Origin: Adiantum capillus-veneris
Taxonomy: Eukaryota > Streptophyta > Polypodiopsida > Polypodiales > Pteridaceae
Direction: 5' to 3'
DNA: 64,000 bases
Assembly: GCA_014529385.2 (NCBI GenBank)
Contig: CM043967.1
Span: forward strand, 83,954,278 to 84,018,277
Part shown: one piece after another, positions 33,106 to 46,090 of the stretch
How positions within the stretch are numbered: position 1 is the stretch's first letter
Layout: each line of letters starts with the position of its first letter
Program-made: the position numbers and the translations under genes
The notes under the pieces: model-generated
What the model saw: only the letters and a program-made list of their open reading frames with translations
What the model was told of the DNA's origin: nothing
Database searches by the model: none

Positions 33106-34026
33106 ATGGCAGAGATCTTGTTGGCACCCTTCACACTTGCAGAGCTTCATGCTGCTACTGAGAGTCTAGATCCATCCTCCTGTCCAGGAGAGGATGGCCT
33201 CACTAGAGCTTTCTTTTTGACTTATTGGGATGTATTGCATATACCACTGCTTCGCGGTTGTCAGGACATCTTTGCATCAGGATATATGCATCCAGATCTT
33301 TGTTCAGATCTCATATCTCTTATTCCGAAAGGGGGTGACACCACTCAGCTCCGCCAATGGAGACCTATTACCCTACTCCCTTCGGTCTATAAGATATTAG
33401 CGTTACTCATCAGTCATCGCTTGCGACCGTTCTTACCAGATATTATTCATACTTCTCAGATAGGCTTTGTCATGGATCGATGCATACTAGATAATATCTT
33501 CACTTTTTATGAGGCAATAGAGTGGGCCAGATCATCTTCTGAACCTCTCGCTTTTTTCATCCTTGACTTCGAGAAAGCATACGATCGTGTTGAGTGGGAC
33601 TTTCTCGAAGGATCATTAGCCAGGATGGGTTTCCTTGCGAGATGGACCTCCGGCATTTCCGCTCTCTTCAGGACTGCAAGCAGTGCTATTACTATTGGTG
33701 GTCGTGTCAGTCGTAGTTTTGAGCTTTCTCGATCTGTCCGTCAGGGATGTCCTTTAGCAGCATATCTGTATCTATTTGTAGGAGAGACTATGTCCGACTT
33801 TCTTCGTGCTCAGAGTCATGCATTTCGTGGCTTGACCATGCCAATACCTTCAGCTTCGGACCTTATCGATCAGGAGTTTGCTGATGACACTATGCTGATG
33901 TTGCGCTATTTGCTAGCAGCTCTTGATGCCATGCGAGAGGCCCTAGAGGTTTTTTGCATTGCCAGTGGTGCACGCATTAACTGGCATAAATCCTATGGGT
34001 TACTGGTTGGCAGTGATGACATATGA
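33106..34026 (+). pseudogene. LINE-B reverse transcriptase
   Basis: 306-codon open frame that is RT through most of its length: APFTLAELHAATESLDPSSC (RT approach), PGEDGLTRAFF, ISLIPKGGD, RQWRPITLLPSVYKIL, QIGFVMDRCILDNI, ILDFEKAYDRVEWDFL, SVRQGCPLAAYLY and the catalytic EFADDTMLML with both Asp present, then ARINWHKSYGL. This is the FADD form typical of plant L1-clade LINEs, clearly different from LINE-A. The frame ends only because the solo LTR begins there. RT copies LINE RNA at the nicked target. Confidence 0.88.
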
Positions 34027-35498
34027 AACCGGCCCGTAGGGCGGTAGGCGTTGGCTTTCACCCGAAATTCTTTACTTTATACACACACACAGAGCACTTT
34101 GCAAAGGAGACTTGTAAGGGAGTTAACACTTAAACACACACACGGCTCGGAACTAGAATGCTCCGAGCAGACGCCGACAACCTGTAGGCCCCAAAATTCG
34201 CGCCCCTTTCGGTATTTCTTTATTCTTTAGGAGGGTAAATTACAAGGTAAGGTCCTGGGAATCCTTCACGTGTATCCACCTAGATACCATTTGATTTGGC
34301 CAAATTTCGGCAACATAACAGCCCCAAAACTTGCGCGAAACCAATTCCCCTGCTGAAACTCGCTTGCACTGTCGTATACCCTCTAATTCCTGTCCAAAAA
34401 CAGAAAATTCAGCACGCTGTATTTACTGGTTTTTGCCCTGTTTTCAGCCCCAAACAGTCCCCTAACTGTCATTTGCCAGTGGGGCACGATTCCCAATGAT
34501 CCTGGCGTCCGTATGGCTGAAAAACAGTAAATATACAGCGCATACACAGCGCTGATTTTGCACCTGTATGGTGAGGTTATGACCCTCACCAGTGCCTGCT
34601 TTGGAGCAGCAGCTAGCTACCCCTGTTCCTGCTCAAGGAGGCTCTTGCCTCAGCACAAAAGCATGAACCCACACAACTGTACATCAGTCAAATGAGTAGC
34701 CCTCTTGTGGGGCATCACATAACTGCACGTAGGGGAGAGAGAGAGCAGTGTGTAGTGTGCAGGGCATCACTCCTAGCACCACACTGTACATGAGAGGAAA
34801 AGGAAGCACTCCATAGCTCTTAACCTGTGACAAAAGCTGAAATGAGACCTCTCCCAGCATAAAATTCAGCGCCACTTCTTCTGCAAGAGGAAAGTGCATG
34901 AAAATTCGACACTTGGCGCATTTACAAGCATTTGCCCGTTTCGGGTTCGCCGCTTAAAAATATCCTGACCGGTTGCCCAGTTGACTTCACGGCAGAGTTA
35001 TAAAATGTTCCCCTAGTCATACCGGAGGTAATGACGCGAACACATTTCACGGCCCAAAGTAGCAGTTCCCTAAATTTTAGGAGATGCTTCCGTTGGGCTC
35101 CCACTGGTCTTCTGACCATCTATCCTCATTGGGACCGCATCCAAAAGTGCAATGTGGCCCAACTGTCGGATACTTTTTGTTGGTAGTCCCACCTTGACTT
35201 TACGCCTTAATTGAGTTCACTTCCTAGTATCCACCAACTTGCTAAGTGCGACGGGGGGACCTATATGATCTTGCTCTGAGCCTAGACATCCTCTTACCAT
35301 ACGAATTCCAGTGCCGACCACTTCCCATCTGCGGGTGAATCTACCGTTCACATTGGCCATACAATGTCTGACCGTTTGCTACTTCAAAAAGAGGGTCTTA
35401 AACAAATAAAATAAACCCCATTGGAAAGAAACCAACAACCAAGGTTAGCAGTTGCCACATCTCTGTGACATGGTTAATAACTGCCACGTCCTCGTGAC
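34024..35498 (-). mobile_element. Solo LTR, 1,475 bp, reverse orientation, TSD ACATA
   Basis: Reverse-complement copy of the LTR of the element at 50.5-57.2 kb: it begins TGAAACCGGCCCGTAGG (reverse of the LTR end CCGGTTTCA) and ends CTCGTGACA (reverse of TGTCACGAG). A perfect 5-bp duplication ACATA flanks it (34019-34023 and 35499-35503). There is no internal region, so it is a solo LTR formed by recombination. It shares the GGGCGCC...GGGGCC motif and the AATAAAGAAATACC segment near the polyadenylation region. Confidence 0.9.
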
Positions 35499-35503
35499 AA
35501 CAT

Positions 35504-36145
35504 ACCTACTTGGGGGGTAGCTGATGGTTTCACATGGCTGCAGCCGGGTCAAACATGCAGATATCTGGGCTTTCAGGTTGGATTTGACGTTTCCTCACAG
35601 CAGCAGTTTGCACCCGTACTACAGTCTATTCGCAGGAAGCTATGTCATTGGTATTCACGTCATCTGTCGTTGGCTGGCCGTGCATTGGTCGCCAACCAGG
35701 TCATTCTGGCTACAGTATGGTATACGGCCTCTTGTTGGATGCTACATTCTGGTGTGATAGCTTAGCTCCGCCGACTAGTGCGGAACTTTTTATGGAGTGG
35801 CACAGATGGGACTACTGATACTCGTGCTCGAGTTCGCTGGTCCACGATTATTCATCCTAGGTCAGAGGGAGGCCTTGGCATTATTGATCCAGAATTACAA
35901 AGCCGCGCCCTTCTTACCAAGCTTATTGTTCGGGGTCTTTTTCCCGGCCAAGAACCTTGGAAGATGCTTCTTCAAGCCGCTCTTTGCACAGCGACTCCAC
36001 GCCTCAGCACTAGAGATGGTCATACTTGGCATACAGGGTATCGTTTTCTCTTTACGGATGCCCCCTTGTTCACCAGCACTCTCTCACCCTTCATCCGATC
36101 GCTCCTTCAGATTTGGGTTTCCATGCGACGGGCTATCATACGCTC

Positions 36146-36147
<2 letters not shown>
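35504..36147 (+). pseudogene. LINE-B ORF2 after the RT
   Basis: Continues the RT reading: YLGFQVGFDVSSQQQFAPV, RKLCHWYSRHLSLAGRALV, NQVILATVWYTASCW, then after a stop near 35760 RRLVRNFLWSGTDG and GGLGIIDPELQSRALLTK. These are the standard post-RT motifs of plant L1 LINEs. It stops at the (TC)n junction. Confidence 0.8.

Positions 36148-36193
<46 letters not shown>
36148..36193. repeat. (TC)n between LINE-B parts
   Basis: About 23 units; joins B2 (plus) to the 3' end of B3 (minus). Confidence 0.95.
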
Positions 36194-36196
<3 letters not shown>

Positions 36197-37891
36197 GAAA
36201 AAATCAGGGCTGTATATTACTGAGTACAATATAATCCCCAGCGGATACCAAAATAGCCTATCACGTGGGGTGTACAAGCCGAATGTAAGGGTGAGAGCCA
36301 CTATAGTGACAACTCGACTAGAACAATCTCATGGTGGTCTGTGTGACGAGTGGAGGAGAAACCACCGAGGGGGGGCATAATGTCATGTAATCTGGCCACC
36401 TGTAAGTGTGAAGAAGAGTGGAGATTGGGCCCAACGCCGAAGGAAGGCAAATCGACAAGCCTCGGCTGCTCGAGATGTACCTGAGAAAGAATCCCACTAC
36501 CAAATCAGGGTATGAATGATGTCCAGCCAAATGGCAGTGAGGGTATCCTGAAGGAGTTGTGGAGCCGCACTGAGAATGTGAAGACAACGAGCTCTCCAAA
36601 CATTCCATAGTGTAATGCTAGTGATGATTGAAAAAACTTCATCACGTGTCTGAGGATCCCCCTGCCAAGCAACCTATGGTAACATAGCCAAAGTCCCTCG
36701 CCGATAACCAGTCGAGGTAAGCATAAGAGCTGGATCTGTGTCTGAGCCCTCGTAGAAAAGATGCGGTCCGGGCATCGGCATCAACCATGAGACACATCCC
36801 CAAGTGAGAAATCCATGCTGAACACCGGCTCTGCTAAGTAAAAAGCAAACTGCTAGCCACACTACATGAGAAGATGAGCATGACCAAAGACAGTGTGCAG
36901 GTGACTCAAGTAGTCACAAAGGACAGCGAGTACATAACGGATCATGACCCATAGTAGCTAGCCAAGTCCCAACTGGAAGTCCTGCATGTGCAATCATCCA
37001 CATGAAAAAAGAAATACGACGAGCCGCATGTAAATCCCAGATGGCTGACCAAAACTGCTGTAGATAGGCATGGGAGAGACCTGCATGTAACCAGAAACGC
37101 ATACGAGTGGGCTGCTCTGGGTACTGTCTCATCAATGCTAATCTTCCAATCTTGACAGTGTACTCAAAGAATGATACAGGTGCACCGGTGGGGTTAGAGT
37201 GAGGCCAATGCCCTCTCTTGGGTCCCAATAAAGCTAAGATAGGGCACGACCCTCCCACACCCAAAGCCTCCAAAGTGCGGCATCAGCGGAAGCGAAACAG
37301 AGGTCAACACAACGACGCTTCCTGCGGGAGCCAACTACTCGTATGGCCTCCCATCGAGTGTCGGGGTAGACAAGGTGCGGAGAGGTGGTATCATATGTCA
37401 ATCTAGCATGAATCCCCTGAGAGTAGTCAGTATCAACTGTGAACAACATGGTGTCTAAACGAACTAATAAGAGAGTGCTCTGAGCAAAGAGACCTTCACA
37501 GCCACTATGTGGAGGCATCTGAACCGTGCCTCGCATGACTACATCCCACTGTGAAGGAACGGCGGAGTCAATCTCAAGCAATCTGTCTGTCACCCCGCGA
37601 CCAATGTCATAATGTTCTGCCACAAAATCTGCATCCAGCATACGTGTCTCATGAAACAACCGCATAGAGGAGCAGGGCCAGTGTCCCAAGCAGCCCAATC
37701 AATGTGAGTCCTCTCTCCAAGCTGACGGGGTGGATTAACCGAAGAATCAAGAACTGCATCATTCCAAATGAGAGGCTGGCGCTCAATCTCCTCACGACAT
37801 GAGGGAGGTGAGCGTATGATAGCCCGTCGCAGGGAAACCCAAATCTGAAGGAGCGATCGGATGAAGGGTGAGAGAGTGCTGGTGAATAAGG

Positions 37892-37893
<2 letters not shown>
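36194..37893 (-). mobile_element. LINE-B 3' part (B3), minus sense
   Basis: 5'-truncated LINE-B. On the minus strand it begins after (GA)n with a segment matching the end of B2 (LFTSTLSPFIRSLLQIWVS), continues through frames with WEAIRVVGSRRKRRCVDLC, then the zinc-binding RT-associated motif and the 3' UTR. It ends CAGCCCTGATTTTTTCAAAA before (GA)n. It shares its last 390 bp with B1. Confidence 0.8.
36914..37273 (-). pseudogene. LINE-B zinc-binding RT-associated domain (zf-RVT)
   Basis: Encodes AARRISFFMWMIAHAGLPVG and TWLATMGHDPLCTRCPL, matching the plant zf-RVT signature (W..FKVP.K...FLW...HG.L.T...L...G......C..C). It begins with a stretch that includes LRHQYPEQ-like residues. The domain follows RT in plant L1 LINEs; its exact role is unproven. 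Stops downstream separate it from the remaining C-terminus. Confidence 0.75.

Positions 37894-37954
<61 letters not shown>
37894..37954. repeat. (TC)n at the B3 5' side
   Basis: About 30 units. Confidence 0.95.
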
Positions 37955-37958
<4 letters not shown>

Positions 37959-37970
37959 CGCGCGCGCACA

Positions 37971-38136
37971 CGTAACCTGCAGCCTGCCCATCGCATAACC
38001 TGCAGCACATCCCGCCCTCCACTCGCACGTAACCTGCAGGCCCTCCCCCCTCGCGCGTAACCTGCAGCCCGCCCATTGCGTAACCTGCAGCACACCCCCC
38101 CTCCTTTCACCCCTCCCCATCGAATAATCTGCAGGC
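37971..38136. repeat. Minisatellite with CGTAACCTGCAG core
   Basis: Six copies of a core CG(T/CA)TAACCTGCAG-like unit near 37971, 37993, 38027, 38056, 38078 and 38122. The first two and the fourth and fifth form an approximately 50-bp block repeated with an 85-bp period (37971 and 38056). Confidence 0.8.
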
Positions 38137-38179
38137 AGTGTGCAACCCACAGCGTGCCCCCCCACTGCCCAGCATCCCT

Positions 38180-38205
38180 CCCCCCCCCCCCCCCCCCCCC
38201 CCCCC
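38180..38205. repeat. Poly(C) tract, 26 bases
   Basis: Follows the C-rich minisatellite. Confidence 0.95.
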
Positions 38206-38635
38206 TGCAGGTGCAGATTTTTGAGAAAACAGAGTTTGAAAACGGTTTTTTTCAGCCCTGCAGAAAAACAGAAATTGCAAGCAGAATTTTCAGAAAACTC
38301 AAAAATTCAAAAATTGCACAATTGGCAGTTGCAGAAAGCGGACCTTTGTCTTGACTTGCAGAAATTGCAGGAAGTGCAAATGTATGCCGTGTATGCTTAA
38401 AGTTGGAGAACATGTATGCATAATGTGGTGCATGTAGTGTGGTCTCCTACTACTGTCGCAAATTTCCCTCTCGTTTTTTACGGCGACCAAGCATGAGGAA
38501 ACAAAATGCTAAGCTCGACCCCTTAGAGGATGCAGGCAAAGAAAAAGAAGAAAACAAACCAACCCACCGCAACTTACCACAATAAAAATCCTGTTAATAT
38601 GTAAACTGGGGAGGGTGGGGGAGAGAGGGTGGGAG
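38206..38635. other. No recognised gene
   Basis: Contains repeated CAGAAA/TTGCA-rich words (38220-38380) but no coding motif; precedes LINE copy A4. Confidence 0.35.
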
Positions 38636-38763
38636 CTCGCTGAGGGGTCACGAAATACACTTGAAGAAGGAGAAATTGTAATCTTCATTATTAAAAGATC
38701 TCGCTGAGGCACGGTCACGAAATACACTTGAAGAAGGAGAATTGTAATCTTCATTAATTAAAG
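38636..38763. repeat. 64-bp tandem duplication
   Basis: CTCGCTGAGG...TTCATTA is present at 38636-38699 and again from 38700, with small differences. It lies at the start of LINE A4, in or before ORF1. Confidence 0.8.
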
Positions 38764-39050
38764 AGCTCAACACGATCAAAGAGCAAGTGCGAGGCATCAA
38801 AAGGGGGAAGAGCAGCACAAAGAAATGACGACCTCTTGGGTGGACGTTATTACAAAGACTCAACAGAAGGCAGATGAGGCCGAGAAATAGATTGAAGTTG
38901 CCAAGAAAGGGAAAAGCAAGGAAACAACAATGTCCACACCCACCATAATTAAAGAGGAGCAAAGAAGGCGTGTGCGCTCTCTACATGTGAGAATTTACGG
39001 CCTTAAAGACGAAGGTAATGTGGACGAAGAGGTAAAAGAACTCATGGCTT

Positions 39051-39359
39051 TTGATGGGGGTTCATGAGCCGATGCACTCAAAAGCTTGGAGAGTGGGCAA
39101 CAAGAAAAATGGGAGCAAGGGGGAAACCTCGAAAGAAAGGGCACTCATCCTTCATTTTTCCTCCATGGAAGCGAAGGACTTTTCGAAGAAGAGACCGACT
39201 CTTAAGAAAACGGGCATCTTTCTCGGGGATGATCTTACCCTCTCACAGATCGCTCATATGCAAGAGGTAATGCGTAAGATTAGAGTCGGAAGGGAAAAAG
39301 GTAAGATTGCTTTTTACCGAGATGGAAGAGTGGTGATATTGGAGCCACGCTCCACATGA
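39051..39359 (+). pseudogene. LINE-A4 ORF1, C-terminal domain
   Basis: 102-codon frame with RALILHFSSMEAKDFSKK, TLKKTGIFLGDDLTLSQI, EKGKIAFYRDGRVVILEPR. This is the clearest copy of the ORF1 C-terminal RNA-binding type domain in the window. Upstream, 38840-39050, other frames give VITKTQQKADEAEK and RRRVRSLHVRIYGLKD, so ORF1 is split by frameshifts. Confidence 0.7.
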
Positions 39360-39416
39360 CGGTGTGAGACCTATGGGACCACACTCAAAGTTGCTACCTG
39401 GAATTGTAATGGATCT

Positions 39417-40120
39417 ATGCGTCTTGATGTGGGTGCTTTTGACGAAAGTTTTAGTGGGAGAGACATCATCTTCTACTTTGAGACACATCAGGCCCCTGGG
39501 CAGTCTATGCCTCACATTAGTGGATACAAATGGGAGACCGCCTATAGACAGGAGACACGATCAAAGCACAGAGGGCGGGGCTCAGGAGGAGTGGCAATGT
39601 TATTCAGGGAGGAGTTGCAGCCATTCACACATATAGCTCGCAAGGATGAGCAAGCTAGGTACATGTGGGTGAGATTGAGAGCAGAGTCGGACATATATCT
39701 TTACATTGCTATTTGCTACTTTCCCCCGAGTACGTCAGTGTAGACACCACCCAGAGGACAGTCCCCCTTTTCTATTTTGGATGAGGACATCTCGAAGTTC
39801 TGTAGAGATGGTGACATCATCATTCTAGGGGACTTCAATTCTAGGACTGCCCATCATCAGACAGTCTTTTATGATACTTCAGAGGAGATGCTGAGAGAGC
39901 TGGATGTTGCAGAGACGCGCTATCCAGACTATCACAGGATGGGGAACATACGAGTATGGACGACACTTGATAGACATGGGGACTGCACATGGATTGGTCA
40001 TCTTGAATGGCCTGCAGAGATTTCCCGATGTGGGGGGTTTTTCATGCTTTCCACACAGACATGGAGCCAGCACAGTGGATTATGTCATGGCACAACCAAG
40101 TCCCATCTCTAGTATTTAGG
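39417..40120 (+). pseudogene. LINE-A4 endonuclease
   Basis: Frames contain SGYKWETAYRQETRSKHRG, GVAMLFREELQPFTHIAR, DIYLYIAICYFPPSTSV, then after a stop IIILGDFNSRTAHHQTVF (GDFN with Ser for Ala after it) and HRHGASTVDYVMAQ. This is an APE-type fold, broken near 39745 and 40030. Confidence 0.78.
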
Positions 40121-40769
40121 ATCTCACTGTTGGACCAAACCTGTTGGTGTGGCAATGGATCATGCTCTTGTGTCGTTGACCATCTCTTCCCAGTTTAGTG
40201 TAGCACATAGGCCACAGGCAGCAACCCCTACTCGCTACACCTTCACGCAGGAGACGGACTGTGTATACATAGATGGGATCTACAAACGCCGGTGTACAGA
40301 AGAGCCCAGGCGACCTCTGGAGGAGCTTACTACTATACTGACACAGACATTACATGATGCAGCAACAAAGGCATACCCACACACCCAGCCTGAGCAGAGA
40401 CGCCGTTCTGGGAGGATCCCCCGAACAGCTGGTATGATGAGGAATGCCGCGAGACTAGAGCTAGACTTCAGAGGGAGGTGCTTTTGGGGGACATCACTCA
40501 CAAACAGTCACAGATTGACTTCCGACGCCTAGTGCGGCAGAAGAAGAGGGCATTTTTGGCTCGCCTAGAGCAAGACCTATACCAGTTATTCTTGAGTCAA
40601 GACTCGAGTAAGGCATGGCAGCTCTTTCATGAGCACTCCCCCCCCCCCCTGCCATTACCTCTACAGAGGCCTCGGGCCAGTACGCATCATCTCTGTACAC
40701 AGCTCCTCAACACACGCCCCTTCCCGACCCCCCGATCCATGCTCCCACACATGTGCTTTTTTCACCGCT

Positions 40770-42034
40770 GAGATGGTGAGGAAGTCCATTGACAGGATGA
40801 GGACTGGGAGAACATATGATCATGATGGCTTAGTGGCTGAGCACTTCATGCATGCCAGAGATCTACTAGCAGAGCTTCTAGCAGTTATGTTTAACCCGGC
40901 CATGTGCGAGGGCTTGCCTGATACTTGGAGCCTATCTACTATTGTACCTATCTTCAAGTCACGAGACCCTATGAAGCCTGGGAATTATCGCACTATCATG
41001 ATCGGACACACATTGGCACGGTTGTACGCATCCATTCTTGAGCAGCAGCTGAGCAGATGGGCAGAGAGAGAGAGGATACGCACAGCCGGGCAGGCAGGGT
41101 TCAGGAGAGGTTTTTCTACTCTTGACCATATCTTGACACTCAGAGCCATCATTGAGGAGGGCAGACCACATGGGAGACGGATATATTATAGCTTTGTGGA
41201 CTTCCGCAAAGCATTTGACACAGTACCCAGAGCTAGAGTGATGCACGATTACAGGAGATGGGAATACCCACAGAGCTCATTTGGGGGGTCATGGCATTAT
41301 ACAGGTCAGTAGTGGGGCATGTACGCACCTCAGAGGGCCTATCTACAACGGTTCACTCCACTATTGGGGTGAAGCGGGGTTGCCCGCTCTCTCCTACTCT
41401 ATTTGATATGTATGTGGATGAGGTTTTTGACTACATTGAGAGAGATAATGATAGAGGTGCACAGCTGGCAGGGACATGGATTCCACTATTGTTATATGCT
41501 GATGATATTGTGTTAATCTCCGACTCTCCGAAGGGGATGCAACGTCACTTGGATGCTTTGCATAGGCTCGCCCATGAAAGTGGTTTGTCTGTCAACCTTG
41601 ATAAAACCAAGGTCATGGTATTTAACACCACCCCAAAGTGGATAACGAGGTCAACGCCCGCATTCACATACGGCCAGGAGGCAGTGGAGTATACAGATGC
41701 TTACACTTACCTTGGAGTGGTTTTCAGTGGACCAGCATTTTCATTGAGGAGAGCAGCAGCGACTAGACTGACCAGAGCCCATGCAGCATTGGGTAGATTG
41801 GAGAGGATGTGTTCACATGTTCAGTTTCAGGAGCCTCGGACAAAGCTCTGGCTCTTTGACACTTTGGTGGCTTCTGCATTGCTCTATGGAGCTGAGATTT
41901 GGGAACCTTCATTGGACCATCATGGGAGGACAGGTCGCACTGATGGATGGGGGGACATGGAGAAGCCTCTAGTCTCTATGATCTCGCGGCTCATTAGAGC
42001 CGAGGCTTCAGTACCCATGCCATTATCCGGGTAA
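40770..42034 (+). pseudogene. LINE-A4 reverse transcriptase
   Basis: Frames 40629-41312 and 41258-42034. Motifs: TYDHDGLVAEHFMHA, STIVPIFKSRD, GQAGFRRGFSTLDHI, FVDFRKAFDTVPRAR (frameshift just after), GVKRGCPLSPTLFDMYVDE, LLYADDIVLIS with both catalytic Asp, VNLDKTKVM and YTYLGVVFSGPAFSLRRA. A one-base frame change at 41245-41260 separates the two halves. Confidence 0.85.
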
Positions 42035-42054
42035 AGCTAGCTGCCCCCCCACTA

Positions 42055-43057
42055 GTGGTTGAGGCGCTCGCCAGGTCTGTCTCCTTCATACACCGCATGT
42101 GCGAACTTCGCAGAGACAGATATGCCCACCTTTTACTTGAGTCCTCTCGACACTTAGCCATGCAGGGAGATACAGCATGCTGGTATGGGGAGATGACATC
42201 ATGGTTTCAGGTGCATGGGTTCAACATAGACAGATTGCCCCCCTTCCAATACTCACTGGATGCACCCTCTCTGACTCTTACACAGTCCGAGATCACCAGG
42301 CTCATCCGCAAGGACCTGACTCAGCTAGACACCAAGAGGACATGGATACAGCAAGCACAGGAGTTGTGCATGAAGATGGCTTTCGACAGAGAGCATCTTC
42401 TCCAGCTACAGGAGGACAGTTTTGTGACGAGGCCCAGATACATGGACACCCACTTGTCTCATGGGATACGATGTGCTATTGGCCAGATACGCACATCTTC
42501 ACACCAGCTAGCGGATCAAGATTGGGAGATACAGTGGAGTACCGGCAGAGGCCAGGACATGCCTCCTGTGTGACATGGAGCCTGAGACAGAGTTGCACTA
42601 CACATGCCACTGCCCCGTCTAGTACGAGATACGTGGCCGCTTCCACTGCTTGTTCAGAGAGGGCTTCGGACCACTCTCCAAAGTCATGCGGTACGAGGAT
42701 CAAAGATGCTTGGGTTTGTTTTTGCTCAAGCTGCGCATGCACAAAGAGAGCCTGATGAGGGGAGAGGCTAGCCAACCTCAAAGACGGATCACAGACTTCT
42801 CTAGAGCAGACACTGGACACCCGGAGGAGCTACTACCACAGGAGAGCTCGTCCCCTCACACCAGAGGCACACTAATCAACCAAGCGACCGAGCTAGGGAG
42901 ATCCATACGCCCACGACTACGAAGGACTACACAGCATCGACGAAGGCTGCATCAACAGAGGATCACTTTGGCCCGACATGCACGACGCCTGGTCAGGCTA
43001 TTGACCATGGAGGAGATTGATGAGATCCACCAACGACCGATGCTGGATCTTTTGTGA
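42055..43057 (+). pseudogene. LINE-A4 C-terminal region
   Basis: Frames carry VEALARSVSFIHRM, HLLQLQEDSFVTRPRYMDTH, then CDMEPETELHYTCHC-like sequence with an in-frame stop, FREGFGPLSKVMRYEDQR and a basic tail ending MEEIDEIHQRPMLDLL. Confidence 0.8.
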
Positions 43058-43235
43058 TTTAGCTATCCCACCTAGCTGCTTAGCTCACACCTAGCAGTTT
43101 AGGATTCCATAGTATTTTATTTTGTCATTTTTGTTACTCTGACTTGTTTCAGATCCACCACATTGTAACTTTCTAGTTTCATAGGTCACTTTGGCCTTTT
43201 GAAGACGCTAATATAACATTTCATTTCTCTCTCTC

Positions 43236-43524
43236 AGAGGATTCGGATCACTTTGGCCTGACATGCACGACGCCCGGTCAAACTGCTTACCATGGAGAAG
43301 ATTGATGAGATCTGCCAGCGACCGATGTTGGATCTCTTGTGACTTGTGATTTAGCTATCCCAACTAGCTGCTTAGTTCACACCTACCAGTTTAAAATTCC
43401 ATAGTATTTTTTATTTTGTCATTTTGTTACTCTGACTTTGTATCAGATCCACCACATTGTAACGCTCTGCTCTCATAGGTCATTTTGGCCTTTTGAAGAC
43501 GTTAATATAACATTTCATTTCATT

Positions 43525-43527
<3 letters not shown>
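43236..43527 (+). mobile_element. LINE-A copy A5, 3' end only
   Basis: Starts AGAGGATTCGGATCAC after (CT)5, encodes the last residues before the stop, and ends TTAATATAACATTTCAT then (CT)n. A very short 5'-truncated insertion directly behind A4. Confidence 0.85.

Positions 43528-43578
<51 letters not shown>
43528..43578. repeat. (CT)n between A5 and A6
   Basis: About 25 units. Confidence 0.95.
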
Positions 43579-45293
<1,715 letters not shown>

Positions 45294-46090
45294 ACCACAA
45301 CTTCTTCTGTAGTTACACGTGCTGGCTCCTCATCTACTTCTTCTCATGGTACTTCTTATGGCGGATCAGGTACTGTGGTTACACAGGCTATGGTGGATCA
45401 GTGGAATCTTAACCATCGTAGAGTTTACTCTTTCTTACTCATCAACCGTGCGGATAGCGTGTTGACGTCTTTACATTCTCATACCATTGCACATGAGGTA
45501 TGGGGTTTCCTTTGCAACATGTACGAGGCGAAGACACCCGGAAGGATCCTCGCTCTGGAGAAGACTTTGATGGACTTACAGGTCTTGTCATTTTCGACTA
45601 TCCAGGACTTCATATTCCGCATGCTTCTGCTCCGTGATGAGCTAGCAGCTTGTGGACAACAGATCTCTTCCGAAGGGCATGGCAACTCGGTTGCTGCTCA
45701 AGCTTCTTATGATTCCTTGTTCGAGTCACTTACTACCTCCACGCACCCTACTCCTATCACTTGGGAGGAGCTCTTACCCGATGTGCACGCGCATTCAAGA
45801 CAGAGCCACCTCAGACGCCTCTACGGGTTCTACTGCATCGGGTTCTACATCCAGTAGGGGTGGTAGTGCTACTAGCACTATCTGGACCTGGTTGTACACC
45901 TTCTCGCCCTGACATTACTTGTACCTATTGTGGAAAGAAAGGTCATTATGCAGCGAAATGTTATAAACGACGGCGGGACCGCAAGAAGGATTCAGATCCT
46001 GAGGATGGGACGGCTTCTCGACAGACGTTTGCCACCGCCATCTCTAGCCCTTCACAGGCCGATGGCTTCACCCTCTAGTTTCATCCACCT
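45294..46090 (+). pseudogene. Copia-type gag fragment with CCHC knuckle
   Basis: Frame 45198-45857 includes AMVDQWNLNHRRVYSFLLIN, ADSVLTSLHSHTIAHEVWGFL and LEKTLMDLQVLSFSTIQDFI, the helical gag core of Ty1/copia elements (UBN2-like). After frameshifts, DITCTYCGKKGHYAAKCYKR is a complete CX2CX4HX4C nucleocapsid knuckle. Gag packages element RNA. The gag N-terminus and 5' LTR are missing because the preceding DNA is LINE-A, and pol is essentially absent downstream. Confidence 0.8.

Larger units (their letters stand above)
33044..36147 (+). mobile_element. LINE-B 5' part (B2), plus sense, split by a solo LTR
   Basis: L1-type LINE containing RT and the region up to just before the zinc-binding domain. 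Interrupted at 34024-35498 by a solo LTR; excising it and one ACATA duplication leaves the frame continuous (SDDIPTWG...). It ends at CGCTCACCTC, running into (TC)n, whereas the intact LINE-B sequence continues CACCTCCCTC. The arrangement with B1 resembles a twin-primed insertion. Confidence 0.8.
38640..43225 (+). mobile_element. LINE-A copy A4, nearly complete
   Basis: Plus-strand LINE with ORF1 (38760-39359), endonuclease (39417-40110), linker with C12 (40638-40649), RT (40770-41700), C-terminal Cys/His domain (42430-42760) and a 3' UTR ending TTAATATAACATTTCAT then a short (CT)5. Several frameshifts and a stop in the Cys/His domain (GTCTAG near 42618) make it inactive. The 5' end is not sharply defined. 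Confidence 0.85.

Noticed and set aside
37971-38136. CRISPR-like array
   Set aside because: Spacings are irregular (22-44 bp), units are imperfect, spacers are C-rich and related, and the context is a plant nuclear genome.
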